This document shows, piece by piece, positions 35,881 to 46,897 of a stretch of DNA of 64,000 nucleotides. The position numbers and the translations under genes were made by a program. The DNA comes from Tilletiaria anomala UBC 951 (Eukaryota; Basidiomycota; Exobasidiomycetes; Georgefischeriales; Tilletiariaceae): positions 1 to 64,000 of the forward strand of contig NW_013546932.1 of assembly GCF_000711695.1 (NCBI RefSeq). Direction: 5' to 3'. Under the pieces are notes generated by a model, which did not search any database, had not been told where the DNA came from, and saw nothing but the letters and a program-made list of their open reading frames with translations. How positions within the stretch are numbered: the first letter of the stretch is position 1; every line of letters starts with the position of its first letter.

Positions 35881-35963
35881 GAAGACGACCTATTAAATGG
35901 TGCCAAAAGGAGAACCGAAGCAATCGCGGATACGGCATGAAGTATGGGCACACTGTGAAAGGA
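35881..35963. repeat. Diverged direct repeat, copy 1
   Basis: An 83-bp stretch containing CCAAAAGGAGAAC, GCGGATAC and GTGAAAGGA. The same blocks recur in order and similar spacing 725 bp downstream (36606-36681). By eye about three quarters of positions agree, with small gaps. Confidence 0.6.
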
Positions 35964-36605
35964 GGGGCTCTGAGAACAGGACGGGTTGCCGCGACTTGGG
36001 GCGAACCTTGTGAGCGGACGGGCAGGACCTAAACCCGCGGCAAGGAGAGTTTGTGATGTTGCGCTCCATGTGGACGGCGCAAAGATCGACTGATTGAAGG
36101 CGAGCAAACAATTGAGTAGATGCAAAGTGACGTGAATGAAGGGTCGATACAAACGGGTCAACATATGGAGCTGGAGTGGAAAGAGATAGAAGGACCAAGT
36201 GGTGCAATTTGATGCCGAAGCCGCACTGAAGAGTGCGGGTCGGTCCCCAGGATTCGACGACACACTGGGTGTGCTCCCAAGTCCCGAGTTCTTATGAGTC
36301 CTGACCCCCGACCCCATGAAGCACACGGGTAGGGTGAAATCCGGTTCTCAGCACGACGCATAAGTGGTCGACGTGCGGGAGTGTCAGACAAAAATACGGA
36401 TGAGCGAAATGAAACGGGGCAAAATTTGACAATGAAGCATGTATGTGCTAGCGTACGGGACGCGCGCGTGCTGGCTGCAACCGCAACAGCGAGCGGAGGG
36501 GGAAATGTTGGAGAAGGTCAGAACAAGCAAGATGCTGGATAGGCCAGCTTTGGAACCCGGCTTGCGGATCAAAAGGCGGAGAAAAGTACATCGGCAGAAA
36601 GCGAC

Positions 36606-36681
36606 GGAGATGACCTATCGAACGGTACCAAAATGAGAACGGTGAAGACGCGGATACAGACTTGAACATACGGTGAAAGGA
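36606..36681. repeat. Diverged direct repeat, copy 2
   Basis: This matches copy 1 through GATGACCTATCGAACGGTACC, ATGAGAAC, GCGGATACAGACT and GGTGAAAGGA. Similarity fades on both sides. The source element is not recognised. Confidence 0.6.
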
Positions 36682-38039
36682 AGAGGGCAGATATATGGCT
36701 GAGGTGTTGGGTAGAACCAAATTGGGATATGGCGAATGTTTAGCCTATGTAAACATATTGATATAGCCGCCAGGTGCCAGCAAACTTGCGGAGGCCACCT
36801 GGCAACAGGCATCAGTTGCTTGCATTCCATCCGTGAGGAGTTGGCGCGTAAAAAGTGTTCAAGCAGGTGAGCAAAAAATCGCGATGACGCAAATTACGCG
36901 CGTCGCGCCTGCACATTTAGGAATTATTCCGCTTTCCGCACCAGCTGGCACCTCTTGTCTACTGCTTGGAGGCGCGACAGTGGCTCACTCCGGGGCTTTT
37001 TTGCCCTTTCCCGTAATGATCCCACCAGCCACCACCCCAGAGCTGTCGCCTGTACGAGGTGAACACAGCCACCATCGCCACACTGAACAACACACCCACT
37101 GTCAATACTCTGTTTAGACGTTTGCAGGCCAGAGATCGCTCCGCATTCGCTGACTGTCAAAGCACTTCTTGGCGCCCCCATTTGTGCTCTCTCTCAAGCA
37201 GTCCTCTCCAGTTTCCAGCCTCTGGACTCTCACCGCGTGGTTCGTCCAATTCCCTATGGCCAGACCTAAAACACTATTTTGTCTCTGTTTTCCGCCTACC
37301 CCTTCTCATAAAAGCAGTATCACATGACAGCACTGTCCAGTGTACAGTGCGCTCTCGACCCCAGTGATCGTCTGCACAATTTTGTTCATTGTTTTGTGGC
37401 ACGTTGGGAGTGGGTTGGAAGGGTTACGCCGCTACATAGTAACTCGACATCGAGGGCGCCAGGAACAACTGTGGATCCGTGCCACCTGAATTCCAGCGGC
37501 AACTGCCATCCTGCCCTTTCAGGCAAGAGCGTGCAGCCTAAGACTATGGAATGATGGAACATGGAGACAGCACGAATGCCCGTTCTGCTCTCGTTTGACG
37601 GTAGCAACACCAGCAAAGTGCGTCTACTTGCCTCGAAAACAATCCTGCAACAGGAGTGGCGTGGCGCCGCTGAACGCAGAGATATCTCTCTCTTTCTGGC
37701 TTGCTTTCATTTCTCGGCATTCTTGTCCATTGCCCCAAAGCAGAGGACAGGAATGAAGCGAAGTAGGAGCAACCCCGTGAATTCTTCGCACGCGCGGGAC
37801 TCGGGCTGCAATCAAACGACTGCTACGTCGTGCAACAACTGCGGGCGACATTCGATGATTGCAAGCCATTGGGTTCACCAGGAGTCTTGGCGGAGCCCTG
37901 CACTCCATCGCTCGCTTCTTCTGCAGATAAGAGAGAGGGCCGATGCGGAGGGTGCAGCTAGCAGCGTGTATTGCAGAGTTGCATAACAGGGAGCCTGGAA
38001 CATGAGCGTCTGAGGGGTCTAGAGATTCAAGTGATTGTT

Positions 38040-38455
38040 GTGTGCGCTCCTTCCAAGCCCCCCCCCTTCCAACTTCTGTTCATGCACTTCCTCACAACCT
38101 CACTCCAATACTCCTATCCCGTTGGCTTTGACCTTGGAATCCATTTTACATCTCCTCATCTCTTTCTCATCTCACACACCGTTCGCTTCTCCTTGTCCCC
38201 CCTCCATAGTGCATCAGCTCCGGCTTACTCCTGTCTTGGTCATCCCTCCGGCGACAAGCCTTTACTCACGCTCGTTTGGTAGGCAGCAAGCCCTTCGATT
38301 GCTTCCTGGTTCGTCGCTCTTTACTTCGCATCCGCTTCGACCGCGCTTGAGGTCGCTTTGAATCTCTCCTTTCTGAGAGCCCTTTCCCTGCTAAAACAAG
38401 GCTAACACCACCACCACCTCAGAGCAAAGATCCTCCCCGAGTCAAGCCAACAGCA
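38040..38455 (+). promoter_or_regulatory. Pyrimidine-rich promoter of the double-psi barrel gene
   Basis: The 400 bp before the ATG are dominated by C and T on the plus strand, with CCCCCCC near 38060 and repeated CTC, CTT and TCC blocks, and end in CACCACCACC before the start. CT-rich 5' regions often mark strongly transcribed fungal genes; that link is an inference here. Confidence 0.5.
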
Positions 38456-39645
38456 ATGGCACGCCTCACCCTGCTCGCTTTCCTCCTCGCCGCCGCGCTG
38501 GCTGTCATGTCAGGCATGGCTGAGAACAGCACGATCCTGAACGAAGTCCTCGACCATGCTCCGGGCGCAAATGACGATGACGGCAACCTGATCCGTTTCA
38601 TCAACGGCGGCGCAGACCCTGACGATGATGATATCGAGGATGAGGGACTGGCCCGTGAGCAGTAGCCGAGGAATCGAGGTGTAGCGCGGCCTGGCAGACA
38701 GCTAACCATGTGACTTGCGTCTCGCTCTTTCGCATGCGTCTGCGGACCACAGGTCGCAGGTTCCACGCTCGACACGCAAAGAAGCACAAGTCAAAGAAAG
38801 TGGGCGTTCACAAGTATCAGCCCGGCAAGAAGGTGAGTGGCCGATATGTGCAGGGCACATCTTCCGTGCGGGGCTGGGCATGTGTGTGCTGACAGTCCCT
38901 GCAATGCGCGCAGCTCTGGGTCAGAGACTGCCAGATCACCTGGTACGCCTCAAACGACCTCAAGAACCCCCAGTGCGGTAACGGGAAGTGGAACCCCCAT
39001 AACGGTGTGAGTACCTGCACCTTTTCTACATTTCTCTCTTTCCATCCTCTGGTCTTGCAGGAGTACTGATGACGAATCCGTGCCTCTTCATCGCGCGCGC
39101 CCGCTCTTGCAGAACCACATTGGCGCAGTCATGGCTGGATGGGATGGAGGGCCCAAATGCGGCGAGTTCATTGACCTTTGCCGCGGAAACGCCTGCGTAT
39201 CCGTTCGTATTGTCGACAAGTGTGCTGGCTGCGGGAAGAACCACGGTGAGTGTCGAGACTGCCGCCAAGTATACCCTTGCTCGCTTCGATAGTGGCTGAC
39301 AAGGTCTGTTGCCTTTGCTGGGGTTCTCATTTTCTCCCCCAGTCGACTTGACGAAGTCTGCATTCAAGGTGCGTTCAATTGGGACAACCCTTTGCGAACA
39401 TGGCGTGCACAGTTGACCCTCTTACTTTTGATCTTGCAGCGCCTTTCCCCATCTGGTACCTTGAAGGAGGGCAGGATCCACGGCTTGAAGATGTTCCACA
39501 ACAGCAAGCCGAACCCATGGAATCTCCGTGAGTGCCCTTGGTTTCACGCGCACTTTGCTCGTATCCTGCAGGGAACTGATCTTGCTTTCGTCCCTGCATG
39601 TGTATTACCGCAGAGCTCTTCGGTCCATACAACCTCAAGGGCTAA
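38456..39645 (+). CDS. Secreted double-psi beta-barrel (RlpA-like) protein
   Basis: A secreted protein of the RlpA-like/barwin-type double-psi beta-barrel family, which in fungi includes loosenins and the so-called riboflavin aldehyde-forming enzymes. Exons are 38456-38654, 38753-38832, 38914-39006, 39113-39245, 39343-39368 (26 nt), 39440-39527 and 39614-39645, giving 216 residues. A signal peptide spans residues 1-22 (LLAFLLAAALAVMSGMA). An acidic segment follows (DPDDDDIEDEG), then a basic stretch ARHAKKHKSKK that may be a processing site. The barrel domain runs from about residue 95: CQITWYASNDL, HIGAVMAGWDGGPKCGEF, CVSVRIVDKCAGCGKNHVDL, LTKSAFKRLS. It ends LFGPYNLKG. Cysteines pair as expected, and the VDLT Asp is the usual conserved acid of the fold. 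A long C/T-rich tract precedes the ATG, as in strongly expressed fungal genes. Confidence 0.9.
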
Positions 39646-40238
39646 GGCTTGAGTCAAAGTACAAGCGCTGACGGCGAGCAGCGCCAGAGTGTGGGGCCGG
39701 CCCCATTCTTCGGCATGCTCTGCGTCGCACCTGGTTCTCTTACACGGTTCCATTGACGCACATGCACCTTCTTCCAAACAACCCGTCAATATTCATACGC
39801 GGTCTTGATGACGCGCGGATGGCGCACACTTTTTTCGTTGTTTCCCGAGATCATCGCACTTCGACCACTTTCCATGCTCATCATATTATCTTCAATATCA
39901 CGGTCACCTCTAGTCCTCCCTACTCTGCGCACCGTACAGCCACTCTCTCCACTTCTCAGACCTGGCGCGTGTGCTGATGTACCATATTACCCGCAGCCAT
40001 GGCCGGCTCGCTGTGTGGACATCTGGGCTGCTCGCTGAGCTCTCTTGAGCCCAAGTGGCGCCTTGCTCCTGCTGCGGCCGGGAGCTGTGCGCTTGCTCTC
40101 GGACTTCGTTTGGCCGACGCGATGTACATCATGGTTTCGCACGCATCTCGCTTATTGCTCCCAAATTGATACTCATTGGTCCACAACATGCTAATGGAAG
40201 TTGATAAGCTGCAATGATTGCCGCGCACGAGACGTCGA
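39646..40238. other. Intergenic between converging genes
   Basis: About 590 bp between the double-psi barrel gene and NAS6. Only 3' UTR sequence is expected and I see nothing else. Confidence 0.5.
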
Positions 40239-41080
40239 TCACCCCCTCGGACCGAAAGCCTGCCGCACATAGTCTCTGACACGCTGCTGACCTTGTCCGC
40301 CGATGCCATCGATGTCTTCCGCAGCTTGGCCATCGCCATTTGTCCGCTCGCGGTCTACTCCGTTCTCCAGCAGGAGCACCGCCGTCGAACCGTGCGCGCT
40401 CTCCATGGCCAGGTGCAGCGGCGTGTTGCCGAGCCGGTCCTGTGGGTTGATGCGCGTCTTCTCGTGCGCCGCGCCGTCCTTGCGCGGCGGCGGCGTCAGC
40501 AGGACACGCACGAAGGCATCGTGCCCGGCCGTACACGCGCGATGCAGCGGTACCTGCTTCGCTCCGTCCCGCGCATTGACATCGGCGCCGTGCTCAAGTA
40601 GCATTCGCCCGACGTCGGCGTGGCCCTTGGACGCTGCATAGTGCAGCGGCGTCAGGCCACGCGGGTTAGTTGTTCTTGCGTCTGCCCCGCGCGCCAGGAG
40701 TTCACGGATTGCATCTCCGTTGCCGGCGGATGCGGCAATGATCAGTGCAGTCCAGCCTGATGCATCTTTGGCGTCTAGGTTTGCGTCTGCACCCTGACCC
40801 AAGAGCAAGGAGAACATCTCGGCTGTCCCCGTCGATGCAGCCCAGTGCAATGGCGTTCGGCCATCTGAATCGACCTCGTTGATTCGTTTTAATACTTCTT
40901 TCTCTGGTGCGGAGATAAGATACTGGCGCAGAAGACCAACTTGCCCTACAGAAACCCAAACGAGAATCGAAGAATGCATGTCAGAGGCAGTGAGCTATAG
41001 CGGCTCTTTCGACAGGACCTCGCACCTTCCAGCACGGCCTTATGGATGTTAAAAGCGGTAGAAGAACTTGAGGAAGCCAT
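40239..41080 (-). CDS. NAS6: Gankyrin/Nas6-type ankyrin-repeat proteasome assembly chaperone
   Basis: Nas6 (PSMD10) binds the ATPase Rpt3 and helps build the 19S proteasome particle. Exons are 41080-41026 and 40945-40239, giving 253 residues against about 228 in yeast. The start MASSSSSTAFNIHKAVLEG leads into the first ankyrin helix. Ankyrin repeats follow: DSDGRTPLHWAASTGTAEM, ASGWTALIIAASAGNGDAI, PRGLTPLHYAASKGHADV, AKQVPLHRACTAGHDAFV and LGNTPLHLAMESAHGSTAV. A capping segment ends RDYVRQAFGPRG. Repeat number, spacing and the WTALIIAASAG block typical of gankyrin support the assignment over a generic ankyrin protein. An insertion after the fifth repeat (TPPPRKDGAAHEKT) is not usual. It shares a divergent 800-bp promoter region with the AAA ATPase. 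Confidence 0.88.
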
Positions 41081-41884
41081 TTTTAAAGACCCGACAGCTG
41101 CTCGAGACGTTCGCACCGTGGTAATTGTCGTTCGCCCCTGGAGCAGAAATGAGACCTTGCATTTCAAACGAACAATCTCGATATAACGAGACCCCCCGAG
41201 TGGAACCAAAATGTATGGGTGTGCGTGGCCTTTCTCGTTATAATCTTTTTCGCCCTCTCTTCCTGTTCATGACATCAGCATGTATATATATATGCAACCG
41301 AAAAGAAAGAAAGCAAGACGGAAAGCGCGACTCGGAGGCCAACAGCAATCAACTCTTTGGGTCTCGGTTGAACTACAGTCTGCAGGATGCGTACCAGTCA
41401 TTGCGCCTCCACCATGCTGGAGCTGAGTCAACCCGCGTTCACCATCGTGCTGATTCGGCCTGGACGTAGGACACCTGATCATGGTCGTTCCTCCTATGTC
41501 CTGAGCAAGGTGGCGAAAATGCAAATAGTTTGCATTTGCGGAGGGGCCGGACCGTGCGTCTGGAAGCGGCGGACCGAGTTCATGCCGCCGACCTGCCAAG
41601 GACAATGCAAGGCGAAGCTCAAAAGCGCAGTAGCAAATGCGTAGTCATCACAGGCTGGCAATAGATGCCTCGCTGCGCAAACGCTGTGATGAGTCATACG
41701 CATGCAACACGTCCCTCACCTCGAATTTATTGGTCATGGAAGGCATGGTATTATATATAGCAAGATAATTGCAATGTGCATTTTGAAGCACCTCCCTTGC
41801 CTGCCATCTCTAATATTCTAGTTGGTAGTCATCATCTTAATTCCGACCTGCTTCTTCCCTGTCCACAAAGACCACCCAGCCATC
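41081..41884. other. Divergent promoter region, NAS6 / AAA ATPase
   Basis: About 800 bp. A (TA)n run TATATATATATG lies near 41282 and a TATATATAG near 41752. The latter is about 130 bp before the ATPase ATG and may be its TATA box. No gene was seen. Confidence 0.45.
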
Positions 41885-43324
41885 ATGCAGTCTTCTGGTA
41901 CCGAATCGATCGACATTTCGGACGCGATCTTCAACACACAACGAACAGATGTGTTGTTTACATTGTGGAAGAGAACACAACACCTGGTGCCAGGACATGA
42001 ATTAGTCACGCTCTCTGGCTCTTCGTACGACAAGACGATCGATGTTCTCGGGTATCTCCGAGAGATCGGGCAAGACGAATTTCTAGATGGAACCCGGGGC
42101 CATTTTGTGCACACCTGGTCGTCCTCAGATGGCCACAGCAATTTCGATACCGAATCCAATGACGGTGAAAGCAGGTGGATGATGGGCGATGATTCTGGAA
42201 AGTCAGGCTCTGTGATGGCTCAACTCCGAACCGGCAGCGCCATCACTCGCTTTCAAGGCCACACGTTGGATGTTCATCAGTATAGTTGGCGTCAAGAACA
42301 CCATGAGTGGAAAGCGATATTTATCTGTGACCGCGATTCGCCCTCTGATGAGGTTGGGAAACAACTTGCGGCAGAAGTGCACCTCTGGGCGCTACGCCTG
42401 GACAAGGAGTTGTGGACTTTCACGCATCAGTGGCAAAAAAGCAAGGCTCTATACGCTTCAGTGCAGGCTACGAACGAGTCAGACCTCATCCTGTCACCTG
42501 AACTGCTCAAGCGCCTACATCGAGATACCAATACATTCTTCGAAAGCAGAGATATCTACAAGTCCATCAATGCACCGTGGAAGCGCGGCCTATTGCTGAT
42601 TGGCCCACCTGGCAATGGCAAGACCGGCGCCCTGCAAGTGTTGCTCAAGAGCATGTCTCACATCCCAGTGCTGTACGTCAAGTCGTGCGGTCACGCACCT
42701 CCGAGCATTTCAGCAATCTTCGGCAAGGCCCGTCAAACCTCACCGTGCATTCTCGTATTCGAAGACCTTGATGCGCTCATCAATGACATGACGCGCGCGT
42801 ACTTTCTCAACGAGGTCGACGGATTGGAGAACAATGATGGCATCTTGATGATTGCTACGACCAATCACCCCGAGAGGATCGACGATGCCATCATGAAGCG
42901 ACCGTCGCGATTTGACAGCAAATATATATTTGGTTTGCCGGACCACAACCTGCGCAAGCGCTTCATCCTCAAGTGGCTCTACGAGAAAGTGCGGGACACC
43001 AGCATCGACTTTGACTCGCGGGAATACAGCAATCCGGGCGTCAGCGACATAGACAGCTTGGCGGACCACATTGCGAGTAAAACCGAAGGTTGGAGCTTTG
43101 CATTTCTCAAAGAGCTCTTCATCAGCTTCCTACTGTCTAAAGCTGCCGGCCACCTCGGCGACGACCCGACGGCTGCTGTGCCGTACCAGGATCTGCTGAA
43201 GCATGTGGAGGACTTGCAGGAGCAAGTCCTCACAAAAGGAGGCGCTGACGAAAGGAAGCATGCGGACAAGGGAAGGAGCAGGCCGGCGGCGGTAATATCA
43301 AGTGCAAGGCCGATGTACCCCTAG
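41885..43324 (+). CDS. AAA ATPase with unassigned N-terminal domain
   Basis: A single exon of 479 residues starting at the ATG at 41885 (MQSSGTESIDIS). The C-terminal half is one AAA module: Walker A GPPGNGKT (about residues 239-246), Walker B ILVFEDLDAL (about 288-297), sensor 1 TNHPERID (about 326) and the arginine-finger region KRPSRFDSKY. A helical lid follows, with LRKRFILKWLYEK and EGWSFAFLKELFISF. The Walker B has EDLD rather than the usual DEID, which is typical of a fungal AAA clade whose closest named relatives are Bcs1-like. The first 220 residues lack the Bcs1 membrane helix and match nothing I know. The tail is charged (ERKHADKGRSRP). There are no introns, unlike most neighbours. 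The function is unknown; a remodelling ATPase is all that can be said. Confidence 0.85.
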   Translation: MQSSGTESIDISDAIFNTQRTDVLFTLWKRTQHLVPGHELVTLSGSSYDKTIDVLGYLREIGQDEFLDGTRGHFVHTWSSSDGHSNFDTESNDGESRWMMGDDSGKSGSVMAQLRTGSAITRFQGHTLDVHQYSWRQEHHEWKAIFICDRDSPSDEVGKQLAAEVHLWALRLDKELWTFTHQWQKSKALYASVQATNESDLILSPELLKRLHRDTNTFFESRDIYKSINAPWKRGLLLIGPPGNGKTGALQVLLKSMSHIPVLYVKSCGHAPPSISAIFGKARQTSPCILVFEDLDALINDMTRAYFLNEVDGLENNDGILMIATTNHPERIDDAIMKRPSRFDSKYIFGLPDHNLRKRFILKWLYEKVRDTSIDFDSREYSNPGVSDIDSLADHIASKTEGWSFAFLKELFISFLLSKAAGHLGDDPTAAVPYQDLLKHVEDLQEQVLTKGGADERKHADKGRSRPAAVISSARPMYP

Positions 43325-43851
43325 ACAGGTTAGGGCTGGCTGCATGACCATGTAGGCGCACGCCCAGCTAATAATAAGCAATTGAAATACCAATATGCTG
43401 GCTTCACAGGGACCATAATTGGCACCTCGCAGCAGCTAAGTTACCCCCTCTTGCAGCTACGACCCACGAGCTGAGATTTGCCATGGTTTGGTTGTCGGGT
43501 GTTGGATAGAGACGAAACGGATGCAGGCAGTAGGAGGCGCAATCTCCACACCTGACACAAGAGACGTAGGGTTGAGTTAGGGTTATAGTAGTACATAGCA
43601 TCGCGACAGCAAGGTGACCGCATTGAAAGGACAAGGACCCTTGAACTGCGGCATTAGCACATCGCATCAGCAAACACGCCGCGATCTTTAGCATGTCCCC
43701 GAGCCTTTAGCAGCAACAAGCGTCGCTCGCGGCTGAAAAGGACGGACGACGGAGGCAAGCACTGGTGTCCATGCCATGTATATGTAGCGCAGTGAAATGA
43801 TGGCTGGCCATTCGTGCTCTCCACGCTCAACTGGTCGTGTCATCCAGAGTC

Positions 43852-45185
43852 ATGGCGTCCACGCGCGCAAAGAAGACGACGGCTGCCAGGACGCCAGTGG
43901 GAAGTGCAAGCAGCGAGCTGCTGCGCAGAATGACGGCAAGGAGCCGGCGCAGAAACGCAAGTCGGGGTGGGGTGAGAAGAGGTCTACAGGTGCAAACGGT
44001 TGTGGCGATGACGCCCAGGACGGAAGTGGCAAGGGTGCAGAGGCAGACGGCAAAGATGGCAAGGATTTTGAGCAGCCACCCATCAAACCCAAGGAAACGA
44101 AGCTTGAAGGCTGTTCGGGTGAATGAAGGATTGTTGAGAGAGACGTGTGCGCTTCAAGCATCCGTGTCATGACAATTAGTATTCCTAAAGGGAGGCACTC
44201 TCGTGCTCGTTGCGCTGCTCCTTATAAAGCATTCACTTTCTCTACCAGCCAAAAGTGCAGTCCGTTGACGCAGCCAAGAAGACAGATCAACTAGCTGCAG
44301 ATTCCCTGGACGACATTCAGCGCACGCACGTGATCCTGCGGCCGCTTGAAAACAAAGTCTACCCAACCCGGAATCTGCGCTCGCTGCAGGTCAAGAGCCT
44401 GGTGTGCGCTTTTAGCTCTTGAGGCAGGTACGCAGTGCAAGAAACGGTGATACGCGGGAGCCTCTCCGCACTCTCTCTCACTTCTCTGATCGTCTGTAGA
44501 GCATCTGCGGTAAGACATCCGAGGCGCGCTGGGAAACTGTTGCGGAGGTCAGTCACGATGCAAGCAACATCAGTGGCAGCTTGAAGAAGCCAACGAAGAA
44601 AACGAAGACCAGAGATAGGATCGCTCCGCTACTTCTTGTACGCGCATTGGCCACGTACAGCTGGCGGTCGAGGAAGCTCTCTCTCTCTCTTTTTCCTGTC
44701 GACCGTGCTGGCAGGTCTGCAGGTCACGGGAGTGGATCACCCCACTGGACGTGGATATAACATCCTGTCAGTGTAGGATACGGGCCTGCCGTCGGTGCGA
44801 GAGGTCCGCCTGTCGTACCACCTCTCGCACAAGGCACCGGCCGAGTTTGGCGACGCACAGCGTGCGATCGGCTTGGACGCCCTGTGTGCGTCGATCCTGC
44901 TGCAGGTGCGCAACCCGACACTGCTTCCATCCGGGCCGGAAGCACCGCCAGATGGCCTGCCGTGGGAGGGGCGCGCCGAGCTCAGCGATGAGCAAATGAA
45001 GGGGACATTCGGGGGAGCGTACGTGGAGGATGGTGCGGAGGGTAAGAGAACGAGCGGCAACAGGTACAGTAGGCCCGAGCGCATGGGCCTCCTCGACTGG
45101 ATCAGTGTCGAGCTGCTGATGGTCAAGAGGAACCAGGAGCGTGCGGAGCAGAATGAAGTGGCCGCCGCCGGCGAGCAGCGAAAGG
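43852..45185 (+). CDS. Unrecognised multi-exon gene, 5' exons
   Basis: Three segments join in one frame. Exon A is 43852-44118 (MASTRAKKTTAARTPVGSAS, very basic, ending KRSLKAVR). Exon B is 44249-44389 (KVQSVDAAKKTDQLAADSLD, then IQRTHVILRPLENKVYPTR and NLRSLQ). Exon C is 44777-45185 (DTGLPSVREVRLSYHLSHKA, LLDWISVELLMVKRNQERAE). The donor of exon B and the exon between B and C are unclear, since the 390-nt gap has no obvious coding frame. A basic N-terminus, coiled-coil-like middle and globular C-terminal part would suit a chromosome or kinetochore protein, but that is speculation. The continuation after 45185 appears disrupted (see the next entry). Confidence 0.4.
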
Positions 45186-45243
45186 GTGAGTCTCTCATTC
45201 GTGTTCCATCGTCGTTGAGCATTATCTTGTTCGAAGACACAAG

Positions 45244-45570
45244 TTCAGTACGGCATGCTTCCGGTGTTCAATGAGTTAGACGAGACGACTCGAAGCTGTG
45301 CGATCTCTCACGCGGCCTGCTGGTGAATGCCTCGCAGCGCAGCGCTGTACAGCGCGCAAGGACGCTGACATGGATGACGAGAACGCCTTGAAGGAGCTGG
45401 CAACGTCGGCGGAAGACTTTCCGGTCGATGTGCTATCTGGCAACTGGCTTGGGCACCGCATCAGCCTAGGTGCTTGTTGACATGCACTTGCACTCGGCGC
45501 ACCTTGACCGCTGTATTGCCAACAACGTCGAGCTGAGCATTGACTGTTGACGACGACGATGTCTCATCCC
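45244..45570 (+). pseudogene. Disrupted 3' part of the unrecognised gene
   Basis: Coding-like sequence continues here but changes frame without plausible introns. VQYGMLPVFNELDETTR begins after a possible acceptor at 45243. It is followed in a second frame by KLCDLSRGLLVNASQRSAVQ near 45295-45360, in a third by MDDENALKELATSAEDFPVD near 45370-45430 (continuing VLSGNWLGHRIS), and then by VDMHLHSAHLDRCIANNVEL near 45478-45540. Each block has coding composition, and together they read like one protein with small insertions or deletions. Either the gene is decaying or the assembly has indel errors here. The neighbouring genes have clean frames, which favours decay. Confidence 0.4.
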
Positions 45571-46897
45571 CTGGCGAACAAGTGGTCAACGTGATGTTGG
45601 TTGTGCGCGACTCGAAAGCGGAGAAGACAAGGATGGAGTCTGGGACAGTAGGGCGCAGTGCCGTTTCGCAGCCATACCACTCTAGCGTCAGGCAGCGGCA
45701 GCTGTGTGGCCTCTAAGCGCGACGCGTCGCGTCCCGACTTCCGCGTCTCGCGCACTGGCTCGTGGCCAGCGCCGACTGAGGATGCGGCTGCGCACGGTGC
45801 ACGTCCGGCGGGACGCATTGGGCGAGTGTGCACTATGTTTGTTCTGCGCAGAACACTCTCTCCCCTTTAGGGTTTGTTTTGACTGGGGTGCACTATGGGC
45901 ACCTAGAGAGTGTCCCTGGATGGGGAATCGCGCGCGCGTGTCTGTGAAACGGGAAAAACACACATCTCTTGTGTGCTGCGCTGGGCGGTGCATGGCAAAC
46001 ACGAGTCCAACACGACTGTCCTTGTGCAATAACCCTGGCTGTGCGAGTGTGACCCACCCGTAGTTTGCCGCTGTTTTGCTGCGGGTGCTAGCGAACCCTT
46101 TCTTCTCGTGGTTGCCCGCGCCCACCATCCCACCTTCCTGGCTGGCTGGCTGGCTGGCTGTTGTTGCTCTCTCTCGCAACCCACGTTCGATAGTGTCCCA
46201 GGTCAGGCATCGTCCTCTTCCTCGTCTGCGTACTCATTCGCTCGACTGTTCGACCTTCCATTCGTTCATTGACAGAGGCTCATTTCGGTGTCGCACTTCA
46301 ACGCCTGCACCCAACCACCCCCCGTACCGCCCTCGCTCCACATACCCCCTCCACGGTGCGTAACCGTCGTGGCACCCGGCCCATCTTTGCGCCGCGCTGC
46401 CCTATCACGCCGTGCTCAGGCGCAAAGTGCCGCAGCGGCCTTCGCCCAGCGCGGAGAGAACCCGCATAGGACAAGGCTGGGAGCCTGCTCGTACGGAGCG
46501 ATGGGCAGGACACAAGGTCGAGCAGTGCAAGTGTGCTGCTGGGGACCGCTCGCAGGGACTACAGTGCTTCATGCTCTTGTTGGAATCAGAAGGATCGCCG
46601 CTGAGCGCCACCCTGAAGCTCTTTTTGTCTCACTCGAGCGGCTCTGACGCGTTCGAAGGGGTCAAAGTGCGATCTGCAGCACCGTCGAACGAGCATCCGG
46701 CCAGGCTCGAATCACCTCTTCGCATCTGTCACCAGATGTTCTTGCTGCGGACACATTGCGTGCTGTGGTCCATTGCAATTTTCCTTTGTCTCGTTGCTCG
46801 CACATTGGTCCCCGCACACGAGCGTGAGGCGAAACAGGGCGTGCTGATCCTCTTCGTATCTTGAACGCTGTCAGATTCCTATTGACGATTAGCCAAT
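45571..46897. other. Intergenic upstream of beta-tubulin
   Basis: About 1.3 kb with the beta-tubulin promoter. A (GGCT)5 tetranucleotide repeat lies at 46138-46160, and C/T-rich sequence at 46200-46350. Several open frames are present, but none has a recognisable domain. Confidence 0.5.
46138..46160. repeat. (GGCT)n microsatellite
   Basis: Five perfect GGCT units flanked by CTTCCT and GTTGTTG. It lies in the intergenic region upstream of beta-tubulin. Confidence 0.9.

Larger units (their letters stand above)
32692..38455. other. Gene-poor region of about 5.8 kb
   Basis: This stretch is AT-richer than the rest. Open frames are short (the longest convincing-looking ones are 33936-34325 on the minus strand, an acidic 129-residue frame, and 35709-36326 on the minus strand, low complexity) and none has a recognisable domain. 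A diverged direct repeat is present at 35881 and 36606. The last 400 bp (38040-38455) are strongly pyrimidine-rich and form the promoter of the double-psi barrel gene. I see no transposon ends, tRNA or rRNA. Confidence 0.5.

Noticed and set aside
35709-36326. Minus-strand open frame of 205 codons
   Set aside because: Low-complexity Ser/Leu sequence without domain. It also covers one copy of the diverged repeat.
36215-36345. Possible tRNA-like sequence near 36.2 kb
   Set aside because: No B-box (GGTTCGAATCC type) and no acceptor-stem pairing could be found.
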